Shown piece after piece: positions 11,592-24,305 of a stretch of 64,000 bases of DNA; the first letter of the stretch is position 1; every line of letters begins with the position of its first letter. The notes beneath the pieces were generated by a model. It was not told where the DNA came from. It did no database searches and was given only the letters and a program-made list of their open reading frames with translations. This DNA is from Suillus spraguei (Eukaryota > Basidiomycota > Agaricomycetes > Boletales > Suillaceae): NCBI GenBank assembly GCA_016800925.1, contig JABCPU010000139.1:1-64000 (forward strand), given 5' to 3'. A program made the translations under genes and the position numbers.

Positions 11592-13320
11592 ATGAGTTAC
11601 GTGTGCCAACAGTGTAAAGAACCACTCCAGGTGATAATTTATTATTCATTAAAATGCAAGGCTTAACTGATAGGAATTAGCTCGACGCATCCTTAGTAGA
11701 TCTCGCACCCTCTGCGTATGACATGATCGTAGCCTCTTTACCTTCTGTGCCAGCCTCGCGTACGCGCTATGTGACAAACTCAGAGGCTGAAAAAATTGCT
11801 CAACTTCCGTCCCCATCCGCAAGCAAAGCAGCATGGCAGCACGCCACACCCGTAGAAAACTCGAGGGCCTCGCCACCTCTTTCCACTCGAGCTCAGGGGA
11901 AACAGCCCCAGCGTAACTTCCCGGCACCGAATGAATCATTTGTGCTCCTACAGGAGAGTATGATACGCAGTATACCTTCTCCAGTCCCTGGAGCTGCGAT
12001 GCCTAAGAAGGCTACTCTTGGTACCCAAAAGAATTTCCCAGCTAAAAGCACTAGTCCACTACTCGCGAATCAGCAACCTGAGCCAGACCATTCGAATCCA
12101 ACCCCTATCTCACATCACTTACGTTCCACTATGAGGCTTTTTAATGTGCTTTCTACCCGGTCTGACATTGATCACCCTTTGTGTGCGGAATGCACACAAA
12201 TCCTTCTTTCATCACTTCAAAGGCAGCTTGATGAGACGAAGAAAGAGCGTGATGGTTATATCGCATTCGAGAAGGAGGTTCGGAAGGAAAGGGAACGGGA
12301 GAGTTTGGATCTCAGTAGACAGGATGCAGAGAAAAAGATCGAAAGACTCAAATACGATGAACGGGCCGCCATCGAACAATTACGCCTTGCTGACAAGGAG
12401 AGGGAACAGCTCGATGAAGAGCTCAAGTTGTTGGAGGCGGAAGAAAAGGTGTTGGAAGAGGAAGAGGCTGAGTAAGTTGGTTATTGGGCTCCTCTGACCA
12501 CAAATTAATTTCCGTTGTAGGTTTTGGCGATCGCACAACGAGCACCTCCTGGTCTTGGCTGAACAAGCCTCGCGTTTAGCGTCACTGCGTGCCGCATATG
12601 CTGCAGATTACGCCACACTCGAGAAACTTGAGCGCACAAACGTTTACAATGACGCATTTTGCATTGGTCACGATGGCGTCTTTGGAACAATAAATGGCCT
12701 CAGGCTTGGGCGGGTTCCCGGAGTCCCAGTATGTTAACCTTTCTCATGATCACCCGATTCCTGACAACGTGGAGGTTGAATGGCCCGAAATTAATGCAGC
12801 ATGGGGCCAGACCCTTCTATTGCTATATACGATTGCACGGAAGCTCGATTACACATTCGAGAAGCAAGTCAGAATTTGATATCGCCGTCTATACATACTG
12901 AAGATACTTTACAGCTACCGTTTGATCCCAATGGGCTCATTCTCGCGCATTGAAAGAATTGTAGGAGACAAAGCGACATACGAATTGTATGGGTCAGGAG
13001 ATCTCCATCTCGGTCGATTGCTACATAACCGTCGCTTTGATTTTGCTATGGTAGCATTCCTGGAATGCTTGAAGCAACTGATAGATTTCGTCAAGTCTCA
13101 GGATTCTACAGTTGAATTTCCTCATCAGTGCGTGCACGTCTCCTATATTCATCCCACGCCACGCTGACCCTTTGGGGACAGAATTGTCAAAGATAAGATA
13201 GGGGAAGCGTCTGTAAAACTTCAGTTCAGTCAGGAAGAGGCATGGACTCGAGCGCTGAGGCACGTTCTACTTGCGCTGAAGATTGTCTTGAAGTGGACGA
13301 CCAATGGTGGCAACGGCTAG
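11592..13320 (+). CDS. ATG6: Autophagy protein Atg6/Vps30 (Beclin-1 homologue)
   Basis: The start [12 protein letters not shown] and the later [12 protein letters not shown] supply the N-terminal CxxC pairs of fungal Atg6. A disordered Ser/Pro segment follows (SFVLLQES resembles the conserved SFV motif). A long coiled coil runs from about [18 protein letters not shown] to [13 protein letters not shown]. The C-terminal evolutionarily conserved BARA domain follows: [28 protein letters not shown], then [24 protein letters not shown] and [13 protein letters not shown], then YELYGSGDL and a final exon ending [19 protein letters not shown]. Four or more short introns interrupt it. In the family this protein is a subunit of the Vps34 PI3-kinase complexes in autophagy and vacuolar sorting. 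All parts read intact. Confidence 0.94.
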
Positions 13321-13812
13321 AGAGTGTCCATTTCCCGGAATTACGGCATGTTTGCTAGCGATGTGATTATCCAGCGCTGCGGATAGATGGTTTTTTGACC
13401 AGAATAACGTGCTTCACACGACCGTTAATGTACACGTGAGATGTCAGCGTCTATTCGTCCGTTTTCCAATGTCTTGCCTAAAAAGATAATCGGAGGACAA
13501 ACTGTTGGAGTCCAGACATGAGTTACCAGGCTGTTATGACCCGACATCTCAGCTCAAAGCGGTGCTACCTGAAGCTTCCTGTGTGATGTGCAATGATTAC
13601 ATAACTTTGATAATGATCTTGAACTCATCAGAACTAGTACTCATCCTTACAAATCGTTATCGGGTGTGCATGTGATCCAATTGTAAGCCTTGCGACATCC
13701 CGGATTCCAAATCCTCGGACTTTTGTTATTGTATTTGGACTCCGGAGCATCCTGTAACCCCCGTATATCACGCAAGCTTGAAGCAACTTGCACAAGCTCA
13801 AGTTGTAACACC
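13321..13812. other. Intergenic, no gene seen
   Basis: It lies between the ATG6 stop and the GSH1 start. No coding exon or clear repeat is seen. Confidence 0.5.
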
Positions 13813-16533
13813 ATGGGCCTCCTGTACCTCGGAACACCATTAACATGGGATGAAGCAAAGCAGTATGCAGACCATGTTCGAGAGCATGGTATAATGCAGT
13901 TTCTCAATACCTGGGATCGAGTTAAGAACAGATGTGGCGATGAGTTGCTCTGGGGGGACGAGGTAAACATTGCCAGTTACAGTCTTGCTTGCTAATACAT
14001 ATAATGAAGGTGGAATATATGGTCGTTACCTTTGACGCCGAGGAAAAGAATGCAAAACTTTCTCTCCGCCAGACCGAGATCCTTGCAAAGCTCAGTCAGG
14101 TAGTGGACGATCTCACTGATGACGATACACCCGCCCTGTGAGTAATTGGATCCTCAGCGAAAGCGCCGTGATAGAATTACCCTTCAGTATGACTGTTCCG
14201 ACTTTCCACCCAGAATATGGCAGATACATGCTGGAGTCGACTCCTGGCTCTCCATACACGGGCTCTATCCCGGACTTGCTATCCGTCGAAACAAACATGC
14301 ACTACAGGTAATATCACGCCTCAATGTCCTGCTTGGTATTTAACCTTGGCTTCAACAAGACGTACACTCGCAAGAAGGCATCTGAAAGCAAATGAGATCC
14401 CATTTACCTTTACATCTTTCCCTCGCCTTGGAACGCGTGGCGTATTCACTGAACCTCATTTCTCATCAGACGATGCCAAGTCTAGCCACAGCCTCTTTTT
14501 ACCAGAGGAGATCACCAACCCTCACGCACGTTTTCCGTTAGTGACCGACCATTTTGGCTGTACATGGGCACGGAACTTACTATCCATCTTGTCCAGTACC
14601 CTAACAGCCAATATCCGCAGTAGACGGGGCTCCAAGGTCGCAATCAACCTTCCCATATTCATTGACGACAGAACACCTCGACCATTTGTCGATCCCACTA
14701 TACCATGGCAACGTTCAATATACCCAGAAGACTCAGGTAAGTGCAACCCTATCCCATATACTAGAACGAATTTAATCTGTCGGCGAACAGAGGCTAAGGA
14801 CGGTGCGGCATTGATCGATCATATATACATGGACGCAATGGGCTTCGGAATGGGATGTTGCTGTCTGCAACTCACTTTCCAGAGCTGTAATGTAGACGAA
14901 GCAAGGCGTATGTATGACGCTCTTATCCCCGTTGGGCCAATTATGGTGTGTACGTGCTCTAGCGAAGTAACCTCGGGTGTATCAAGACCTTTTGCAGCTT
15001 GCCTTGACAGCGGCTAGTCCCGCATGGAGAGGTTACCTTGCTGATGTAGATTGTCGTTGGAATGTCATCGCTGGCAGCGTCGATGATCGCACACCAGAAG
15101 AACGGGGTTTGAAAGTTGTATCATTTCAGTTCCTCATTAGGGTTTCTGAAATAGGTATCCTAGCCTTCGAAAGACAACTACATAATTCCCAAGTCCCGTT
15201 ACGACAGCGTTGACCTCTATATCGCAAATGATTGGACCAACAAACCAGAATACAACGACGCACCTGTACCCTATAATGAAGGTATCTTTGAACGTCTTCG
15301 TAATCACGGTGAGTACGGGGCCTTGGTAACTTTATTACGACTGATGTGCTTGGACTTAGGCTTAGATGAGATGCTTGCCAAGCATATAGCACATTTGTTC
15401 ATTCGAGATCCTGTCGTTATTTTCTCTGAAACGATTAATCAAGATGACACCACTAGCAATGATCACTTCGAGGTGATGACACTCTTCGTCCTACTTTTTA
15501 TTGTTCTGAACTTCTTGGCAGAATATTCAATCCACAAACTGGCAGACTCTCAGATTCAAACCGCCCCCACCAAACTCTTCCATCGGCTGGCGTGTAGAGT
15601 TTCGTAGCATGGAAGTGCAAATGACAGACTTTGAGAACGCTGCATTTGCTGTCTTCATTGTCCTCCTTTCCCGCGCTATCCTAGCATTCAACCTTAATTT
15701 TTATATTCCTATTTCCAAGGTTTAAACGGTTTTTTCTCATTAGTGTCATTTGACTAATATCGTAGTAGGTTGACGAAAATATGGCCCGTGCGCAGAGGAG
15801 AGACGCAGCTCGTTCTGGCAAGTTTTATTTCCGGAAGAACGTTCTCCCTCCGGGGCATACCACTCCCACCAGTAGTTCACCTTCGTGCTCTGGAACATGT
15901 TCGCCTGCGGAAGGTGGTCCAGTGAAGGAGAAGCTACTTCGCAATTGTTTCCCCCCAATTCCTCGACCGTCGTATGTGGAAGATGGACCAATCGATGATG
16001 AGTATGAGGAGATGACTGTAGAAGAGATTTTTACTGGAAAGGTTGTTATGTATTCTTTGCCTGCAGCCTTAAAAGGTTGACACTGGTCTCAGGCATCCAA
16101 GTTCCCTGGTCTGCTTGGCGTCGTCGAGGCTTACATCGACACCTTGGATGTTGATGAGGGAGACAAGTTGCAAATAAGCAAATATCTCGACCTTGTCCGC
16201 AGACGTGCAATAGGCATGGATATCTTTCCTTTTCTGCTTCTTTCGGATGTGGGCTTACATTAGTCTTAGGCTCTTTACAGACACCCGCTACTTGGATTCG
16301 TAATTTTGTGCGCTCTCACCCAAGCTACAACCGTGATTCTGTTGTGAGCCAGGAAATAAATTACGACCTCATGATCGCTGTGGATGAGATGTAAGTGATT
16401 TACATGATAGAGGTAGTGTAATGTTCTCAAATCTTTTTATGATAGTGAGCGCGGCGTGCGACGCGTACCAGAGCTGTTGCCAGAGGATTACATGCCCACC
16501 AACGGCTACCATTCCAAGCCTCACAGTCGTTGA
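13813..16533 (+). CDS. GSH1: Glutamate-cysteine ligase catalytic subunit
   Basis: Starts [27 protein letters not shown], a typical eukaryotic GCS N-terminus, followed by LLWGDEVEYMVV with the metal-binding Glu region. Later exons give [67 protein letters not shown] (the highly conserved [10 protein letters not shown] block), [20 protein letters not shown], and the last exon [18 protein letters not shown] with stop at 16531-16533. It catalyses the ATP-dependent joining of L-glutamate and L-cysteine, the first step of glutathione synthesis, in the cytosol. Many short introns; some exon edges between 14.3 and 15.8 kb are uncertain, but all conserved blocks are present in order. Confidence 0.93.
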
Positions 16534-17553
16534 CATATGACGATCTGCACTGTTTTTCTTGATGTATCGAGAATTGTAGATTGGTTATAAATTATATTAT
16601 TGTCATTCTAGAGTACAGGTCTGGCAAAAGAAACTATCATCTCGATTAGAGCAAACCGGCTCTCACTGTCGCTGCAATCGGTAGTCTGTCAACATGAAAT
16701 TAAGCTCTTCGGGTCCTTCTTTCCTTGTTCTTCTGCTTGAAATTGTCTTCATTGTTCTAACTTCTGGTTCGTCGCTCATGCTAAATCATGCAGCACCTCG
16801 TGGAGGAAAGATATATTGAGGCCTGTGACAAGACAGAGGGTGTTTGAAAGGCAAGTTTAGAAGCTGATGAACCATATCATCATTACCCATCGAAATTGCG
16901 TGATAGCTCCCCTTGTGCGATTTTATTCCACGATCACATCATTGTATTCTGAAAGCATCGTCAGCCGCATAAATCCCGAATGGACTTGTGGAAAGAAGGG
17001 CTTTGTGCATCCGTGCCTTTATAAAACAAACCCCTTTACTCTCGGTCCGGAGCACTGATGAAATGCACAGAGCGCACGTTCAAATTGTATGCAGACCCTT
17101 TCAAATTTGGGCAGCACGGGTGCAAGACAAGCACACTATCCGCATGCTATGCGGAGACGGTGATTAGTCGGATGTCCCACTCCCACTGGAACATTATCAC
17201 GGGGACGGCCACAGGGAGTCGGAACCACGACAGTGGCTTGTCCAGACTCGACATGGTCACTTCCTCGGAAGTGACAGGGGGACATTGAGTTATATTTTGG
17301 TTGCGGCGTGGTATAAAATAAGATTGATAATGAAAAAAGACGTGAAAAAATGGTAGCTTGAGTGAACAAAAATGCTGTTGATTGAAGACTGGCATAGACT
17401 GTCATCATGTCATGACATGCGAGAAAAACATACGAAACCTTCAACTAAAATCATGTGACATCTGTTCACGTGACCGTGAAGCGGCTTTATCCGACTAAAG
17501 GAACATATCGTTCTTCACTTCATCTTTCGGTCACGTCCACAAAATATTTGATC
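16534..17553. other. Intergenic, no gene seen
   Basis: About 1 kb with only short open stretches in both strands and no domain-like translation. It should contain the GSH1 terminator and the promoter of the ATP synthase gene. Confidence 0.45.
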
Positions 17554-18209
17554 ATGTCTGCTTTGCGTCTGCTTTCCTCTGCCGCCCGACGTGCCCCATC
17601 GACGCTCGCACAGCAGCGACGAGGATATGCTGAAGTAGCTGACAAAATTAGCCTTTCCCTGGTCCTTCCTCACCAGGTGCGTCTGCTGTAACTCTCCCCA
17701 TTTACTCGGAATTGAACCCAGAATATTGTGAAGGCTATCTTCACCTCCACAGATGTTGTCCAAGTGAACGTTGCTGCTGCAACCGGTGACATGGGTATCC
17801 TGGCAAACCACGTTCCCTCCATTGAAGCTCTGCGTCCTGGTATGATCGAGGTCATTGAGTCGGGAAACGCTTCCAAGAAGTGGTTCGGTGTGTTGAAAAT
17901 TTGATATTATCCTACAAATGATATGAATGCACAGTGTTAGCATCTGGTGGCTTCGCAACCGTGCACCCCGGTAACAAGCTGACTATTAATGTCATTGAGG
18001 CTGCGCCTCTGGAGTCATTCTCCTCCGAGGTGAGTTCCGTTCTCATACGTATCATTGTACTCTCAAATTTGTTCACCCAGGCTGTTCGTGCAAATCTGCA
18101 GGAGGCGTTGAAGGTCGCTGCAGGGAACGGATCCGAGGAGGACAAAATGGAAGCACGGATAGAGGCTGATGTATATGAGGCGCTGCAACATGCTTTGGGG
18201 TCGAAGTAG
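17554..18209 (+). CDS. ATP16: Mitochondrial ATP synthase F1 subunit delta
   Basis: Starts MSALRLLSSAARRAPSTLAQQRRGYAEVAD, an Arg/Ser/Ala-rich mitochondrial presequence. The mature chain continues KISLSLVLPHQ, then IFTSTDVVQVNVAAATGDMGILANHVPSIEALRPGMIEV (beta-sandwich of the delta/epsilon family, with the conserved GDMGILANHVP), VASGGFATVHPGNKLTINVIEA, and a helical C-terminus SEAVRANLQEAL...EADVYEALQHALGSK. Three short introns are seen. The product is part of the central stalk of the F1Fo ATP synthase in the matrix. About 165 residues, the usual length, with stop at 18207-18209. Confidence 0.94.
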
Positions 18210-18481
18210 ATTCGTGATTCCAGTCGTATCGTTAGAGGATTACTTATTACAGCCGTCATAACACTCTTATTTTTGCGTGTTTTTGAGTTTCACTGTCGTG
18301 GCTTCTCCACGTTTGAAACTCCGGGTATTTCCGCGGCACTGTTCTGGTGAGAGCAGTGACCTCGCGTAATGGGTAAGGGCATCTGGGGGCATGCGTACTG
18401 CTTAAGTTCCCTTTAAGGATTACCTCGTGAAAGGCATAAACGAGAAACCAAGCGCACTGGACTTACTGGAGGCAGCGCAAG

Positions 18482-21400
18482 ATGCGCCCCATGGAGTTGC
18501 CAGTTGATTGCCATGATCCGTCTTTGCTTGATTATGAACCTTTGCTATCTTACTGCTTTCTATACTCCCAGCTTTCCCGGGCCACTCGCAATGAAAGTAG
18601 TACCATTGTCAAGAACTTTGTGCAGGATCTGCAAGACAACGTATGTCATGTGTACCAGTACAAATATAATATACTAAATCTGACAACTTGGGCATACTAC
18701 TAGCCACAAGCCCTTGCCGCAGCTCAAGAATGGCTCCGTCTGGCATTTTGGCCTGAAAATGACGAGACAGAAACTCCAGGACTCTCTGCCAGTGATCCAG
18801 AGATGCTCGCCATCTTCTTTCAATTTTATCATCGGTTACAAGTAAAGAGCCGCCCGACGGAGTACCTTGCAAAGAAGAGGCGCGAACTCTTGAGCAGTCG
18901 CGCCGCGCAAGGCACACGGTCGGACCGCGGTGGGCATAGCGCAAAGGCGCGTGAACGTGGTGTTAAAGGAAGCCGCGGCCGTGGTAGCGGTAGCAGTCGG
19001 GGTCGGGGCCAGCCTGAGGCCCGTGGTCAGGGCCGTGGTCGAGGCCGTGGTCGGGGTCGTGGTCAAGAGCGTTCGAGTCTAACACCTTTGGCAATCACCG
19101 AAGTACCACAAGAGCATGCCCGTACATCCGAGGCGCCTGAGTCCAATGAGGCTTCCAATGGTAAATGCATGCGCGACAGTCCGAGTAGCATTTCTTCTCA
19201 GATCAATCTGCCGATTTTCCCGCGATTATCCCCTCAGGAGGATGATTTAACCGATGCACCTTCATTACCGACTTGTCAATTACCAGGTGCAATCCACCCA
19301 AGCCTGGCTAGTAGCTCGCTGGGCGATCTTGACAACACTAACCATGCAGGACAAGGTTTACAAGTCCTTGCTAATGGTAACTTGTCCTCGAACCACGGTC
19401 GGGAGGATGGTACCCTACAATATAACAATTCAGATCACTTTGTAGCGCGATCTTCGGAATTGATGGCTACAAGTGTGCTTCCGCCACCTACACGGTCTCT
19501 GCGCCCCTTGCCACGCAAAGTGGCGACAAAATATATTCCACCAAGACATGGACAGCGGATTACCTATGCTCAACCGTCCAGACAAGTCCTTGATCAGGAA
19601 GGCGTCGATCGCCTACTGACGGATATTGGTAGGAACGCTTCGTTAATGCACTCCCAAACAGTTTCAGTGCATATGGAGGATTGGGCTCGCGATGACGATC
19701 AAGATGATGCCGCGGATGCCGATGAAATTGCGAACGAATTCGATACATCTGCAACTAAGGATGCTTTACCCCCAGTGTCGAGCTGTAAGGAGGTGGCAGA
19801 CGTCAGTGCGCCAACAATTGAACAGCAGAAACCTCCTTTACCGGTAATGCCGCCAATTTGGGCTGAGGTATGCACAACATTGAGTGAGTACACGTTACCC
19901 TTACCTGGCATGTAGTCTCGCCAAGAAGTCTGTGAATCATTCGACTACTTTCGAAGCTACCAGGGTGGTGTTTATTCTTCGAAGGATATTGTCAAAGGCT
20001 ATCTTTTAGGCGGATCACCTGCAAAGTATGTTCTTTCACCAAAAGGCAAGATATCGCTAACTGAATGACGTCAGTCGTGATATCTTTCATTGCGAGGGAA
20101 AATTGATTATTTCTCATGGGTTAGTCCATGTCACATCGCTTTCATAAGTTGTCTGATTTGTGGTCATACAGTGGTGGTAAAGCTGAGAGCATCCTCGATT
20201 ACCGGATTGGTGCTGCTCGGTTTCAACAGGCTCAAGATCAAGAAGCCACAGACAAATCTGTCCGTGCTCTATTAAAGAGCTACACAGACAAGCGACCTTT
20301 GGTTCTTCTAGCTGACGATAAGTATGCTCTATTCCCTTTTGATCTTGGTGCTTCAGCCTGCACGTATGTCGTCCTTGGATTATATTGGATATCTCATGCG
20401 TGGGGTATGACATATCCGATTTGCATGTCTGAGTCACTGAGCTTTCATTGCAGCCGAGTATCAACCCGCATCCAATGGTTGCGGAAGGGTCGTCCGCTGG
20501 AAGTTTGCTTTCCAGTGGTGCGAAGGACAAGGCAATCCGTGGTGGGCATCATCCAAGAGCGATGATGTGAATATGCTTCCTGATCCAGTGAGAGGTAGGC
20601 ACTGAGATTCTCCCATTCGACATTTCTTAACCTCCAGCAGATTGTCAGTCTGCTCCTGGACAAGATACGTCGTCGCCACATGCCGTTGTCAATGCGGCGT
20701 GTAACAAATGTTCTCAGAAGAGTCCTGTTATTTATTCACAGGGATGGATGTGTCTGAACCCTTCCTGCACTTCCTTCTGGAGTCTAGGAGGACAAGAGCC
20801 GGAGCAACTTGTTTATGACACCGCATTTTTACGCCCAATTGCGACAGTATTTAAAAATCTTCCAGAGCTTCGCCCTGTGAAGCTCATCGAAACGACGGAT
20901 TCCATCACTACTTCGTATGCATTTAGCAAGGGTTGGCACTGCGAAAAATGCGGGCGCCTCTCGAGTCGGTAAGTGTTGCTTCGCGTATACACTGTGCCAC
21001 CCTCACGCAAATTTGAAGTTTCAAATGGGAACATTGGGAATGTTCTAATTGTCATGTACGCGTCGTCCCCTCTTATTATGGAGCTTCCCTTGAGGCATTT
21101 CCAATAGTTGACTCACAGAGTTCCCGGAAGACTGCGGATAGCAAAAGAGTTTTGGCACCAACGACCTTCAGCAGAGTTTCTGCACTCGCATGTCGGAAAA
21201 CAATCAGGTTTGCGGCGCCATTGTCATTCACTGGCGCTTCTTCCTCACCTTCATGCGACTCTCGCAGGGATCATCGCTCGTCGACCAGAGCCATTCGAGT
21301 TGGGCGATGGCGGAGGATTCACACACTATCTCACCTTCATTCTCCCTCATGAGAGGTAAGGGCCATACTAGTGTGCTGCACCAATTTCTTGATGACGATG

Positions 21401-22369
21401 TCGTGCAGAGGAAGGATACATCTCATATTGGGCACTCCATTGGCGAACAAAAAGGCGGACGAGATATTTCGACAGTATCAGGAGCAAGCCGACGGTGGAG
21501 AATTGCTTCTTAGAAGATACCCACTCAGGCTTGTGAGTAGCTTCCTTTTATTTACAAGGTCTTTCTGAAATCTATCAAGAAAAAACGTACGAAATAAGGA
21601 TTTTAGAACTGTGCTAGTAATCACTCAAACTATGTCGCAGTTCGTGGAACTTTTCTTACTAATTATTTTTCTCAAAACTGTGAGTACATATTTTCGTTTA
21701 CTATAGATTCTCGTACTGAGCATTTTGGCATGCAGCGGGTGAACCATACCAGGTCATTATGCCTTGCATCTGCTTTAATGACGAAATGCTAAGGGATAAA
21801 AAAGTATGTTGGTGGAACAGGAAATACCGTGCCTTTCGACAAAGCACCATCATCCGTATGTGGTGCCCTTGCCTTGATTAAAGAGAGATCTCGTCTCGCC
21901 CTTCAGAAAGACATACCATTTAACGAGATCCTCAGCGCTGCATATATGGAAAAACAAAAGATGTCTGTAAGTTCTGGGAAATAATTACCTCGTAGTCTTG
22001 CACTGACGTATCTTAGTTTCACAGTGATAGTGAGCAGGGGCTAGGTCCTGTCGTAGCTTCCCTTTCACTAGGGTCCGCCGCATTTATGCATTTTCGTGCC
22101 CGTGCTACACCGAAGGAGGTAAAACATTCATCGTCAAATGTGCTGACTTTGATCCTCCGGCACGTAAGTGGTTCACAAAAGCATAGTTGTCCTAGACCTG
22201 AAAATTCTCAGGGAGACGTACTGATAATGGAAGGCGATGGTATTCAACAGCATTATGAGTAAGTCTCAAGTTACATGGGGGTGATTGTGTCTGAAAGTGT
22301 TTTAGGCATACTGTCATACCCATGAATTTTCGCATTGCTGCCACTGCTCGTTGCATTGTAACTTCGTGA
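18482..22369 (+). CDS. AlkB-like 2-oxoglutarate/Fe(II) dioxygenase with zinc-ribbon-like and RG-rich regions
   Basis: The N-terminal exon MRPMELPVDCHDPSLL and following sequence (FVQDLQDN, AAAQEWLRLAFWP) precede a long low-complexity RG tract (about 18960-19065), then a disordered stretch. From 19916 a conserved domain follows: SFDYFRSYQGGVYSSKDIVKGYLLGGSP, GGGKAESIL, RPLVLLADDKYALFPFDLG, YVVLGLYWISHAWAEYQPASN, RVVRWKFAFQWCEGQG. Two Cys pairs come next (CNKCSQ...WMCLNPSC and WHCEKCGRL...WECSNC). The C-terminal catalytic fold shows HSD in FHSDSEQGLGPVVASLSLGS (metal HxD), the distal His in YEHTVIP and the MNFRIAATAR arginine pair typical of AlkB oxygenases. Likely substrate is methylated nucleic acid or protein; this is inference. 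Introns are numerous; exons at 21.0-21.9 kb are tentative. Confidence 0.8.
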
Positions 22370-22913
22370 TCAGTGCTGCATGTAACAAGTGGAATTTGCT
22401 TTCTTGGCGTGAAATGCTATGTTCATTCTATAATATTGTTTTGCTACCCGCTCTCCTTTGTCATCGTCCTTGATAATTCTGCTTAATATACTGAATCACA
22501 TCTCATCCAGTGACCATATCGTATGTTTCATGAGCTAACACACCTGTCAGTCAATTAATACTTGAGGTAAATTTTTGAGAATTGACAAGCATGGCGAACA
22601 TCGTTGACCGCTGCTACAGGTATATCTACTTAATAAAGAGCTCAGAGTAGGTTCTGTCTGCTGACTTGTGATGAAACCAGTCCTGAATTAATGACAAATG
22701 GACATGTCAACAAAAACAATCGGAGAAGCTACTGTTAGAGAGAGCGAGTCTGGAAGAGAGGAGAGAAAGTTGGTACGAACAAGCAATTGCTACATGATCA
22801 TCTTCCTACAGTGTTCTTTCAGCCTCAGTCGCTTCAGTCGTACGTGATCACCCATCATTCGTTCCTGTCCATAGCATGAAAAGGTACTAGGCGGTAGCCA
22901 CATACTAGATAGC
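22370..22913. other. Intergenic; 3' flank of SDR copy 1
   Basis: It holds the short sequence that matches the E1 flanks (22501-22590) and, from about 22597, the start of the block shared with SDR copy 2. No gene is seen. Confidence 0.5.
22501..22590 (+). repeat. Paralogous empty site of transposon E1
   Basis: This segment reads through CAGTGACCATAT...CATGAGCTAACA...CTGTCAGTCAATTAATACTT. The same sequence is split in two around E1: its left half ends at 24987 and its right half begins at 30932. The uninterrupted AGCTAACA at 22533-22540 equals the 8-bp duplication flanking E1. Confidence 0.85.
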
Positions 22914-24305
22914 TTAGGTCTTCCTCCACACCATCCTCGATCCGATGATCCAGAGTACAAGCCAATGAGGGAGCCAGCGTAAGAATGCGAAAAAACGCGA
23001 GCCGCCCCCAATTGATATATAAGTTGGAGGGTTGGGACTCAGCACCTTTGCAACCACATGTCGTGCAAATTCATCAGTAGGCATGCTTCCTTTGCTTTGA
23101 CTCATACGCAGGCGTTCGTATACCCGATCGAAATAAGGCTTATAGATGGACGTGGGGGATAATTTAAGGATGGCCGCCTGGTTGGTAGTGATATTTGACC
23201 GAATGCCGCCTGGTGCTACTAGAATCACTTTAACACCAAAGGGCTTATATTCCATGGCCAGAGTATCACTGAGCGCGTGAACTGCTGCCTTGGCTGCACA
23301 GTATAATCCATTCCATGGAGTAGCGCTATGATTAAGACGGGGTCAGCTGGAAGATGTCATCATCATTACATCGTACTCACATGTTTCCGACAACTGAGCC
23401 AATATTGACAATAACCCCTTGCTTGCGTTCCACCATCGAGGGTGCGACTGCCTGTGCAACCCGCAAAATCGAGAATGTATTGGTTTCGAAAGTCTTTCTA
23501 GCTTGATCTAAAGATACATCAAGCAACGGTCCTGCGAGAAAACAAGAATAATATGTCAATCGTTCCGCTGTCACGGTGGCTTGAAATGTTTTGACGAACC
23601 CATGGCTATAACGGCACCAGCATTGTTCACAACAATGTCGATTTTTCCCTGCTCTTCCAGAATGGACTGTACGACGAGTCTCACGTCGTCGTCGCTGGTC
23701 ACATCCATGGCACGCTTTTCTACTGGATGCTTGAAGTCATCCATTGTCTCCAGCCTACGAGATGTGGCGTACACAATGCACCCCTGCTCTGCAAAGCGTT
23801 CGCATCTGATGTCATAAATTGAAACTTGAAAAGAAATTTAAAGACAGCAGACTTACAAATGGAAGCCAATCCCGCCTTTTGAACAGCCAGTTACTAGAGC
23901 GACTTTTCGCGACATGGGTATTAGATGGGGCAGGACGATATCGGTAGACTTGTTTCCTATAATCGTGATAAGTATATCTGACTTAAAACACGTAATGAGA
24001 AGTCTTTTCTGACATCGTGTGCAGTATAATTCCGATTTATTTTGCAATGTAAAATAAATAGCTCAGACATGTAAAATCATTGACATCAGAGTAGATTTCT
24101 GGATGGCTGTCCGCAGCCGTGCGTATATGCCCGCACGACCAAATGAATATGTGTGCACAGATGCCCCTGCAAACACGCGGCAGACACGTAGCCCAAAAAA
24201 GGGAGCGCAATGACCCAAGCTTAATTGACAGCATAATATGGCTGCGAAATGGAAAATCAGCCTGCAGTATCGCATCATGGCATAGTAACCACTCACTTCA
24301 CAAGC
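22597..24305 (-). repeat. Segmental duplication block, unit 1
   Basis: The whole stretch, from the 3' flank beginning CATCGTTGAC..CTGCTACAGG through the SDR gene to its upstream flank (GTAAAATC.TTGACATCA, GCCCCTGCAA, CACTCACTTCACAA), reappears at about 37561-39275. Parts reappear around the other three SDR copies, notably 46620-46910. Confidence 0.8.
22914..23915 (-). CDS. AYR1-like short-chain dehydrogenase, copy 1
   Basis: Four exons. Exon 1 is MSRKVALVTGCSKGGIGFHL (Rossmann TGxxxGIG). Exon 2 is CERFAEQGCIVYATSRRLE...DVTSDDDVRLVVQSILEEQGKIDIVVNNAGA (NNAG). Exon 3 is GPLLDVSLDQARKTFETNTFSILRVAQAVAPSMVERKQGVIVNIGSVVGN. Exon 4 carries GLYCAAKAAVHALSDTLAMEYKPFGVKVILVAPGG with the YxxxK catalytic pair, and a hydrophobic tail (FAFLRWLPHWLVLWIIGS). 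This is the layout of NADPH-dependent 1-acyldihydroxyacetone-phosphate reductase (Ayr1), a lipid-droplet/ER enzyme; the tail fits membrane attachment. First of five copies on this strand. It reads intact. Confidence 0.87.
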
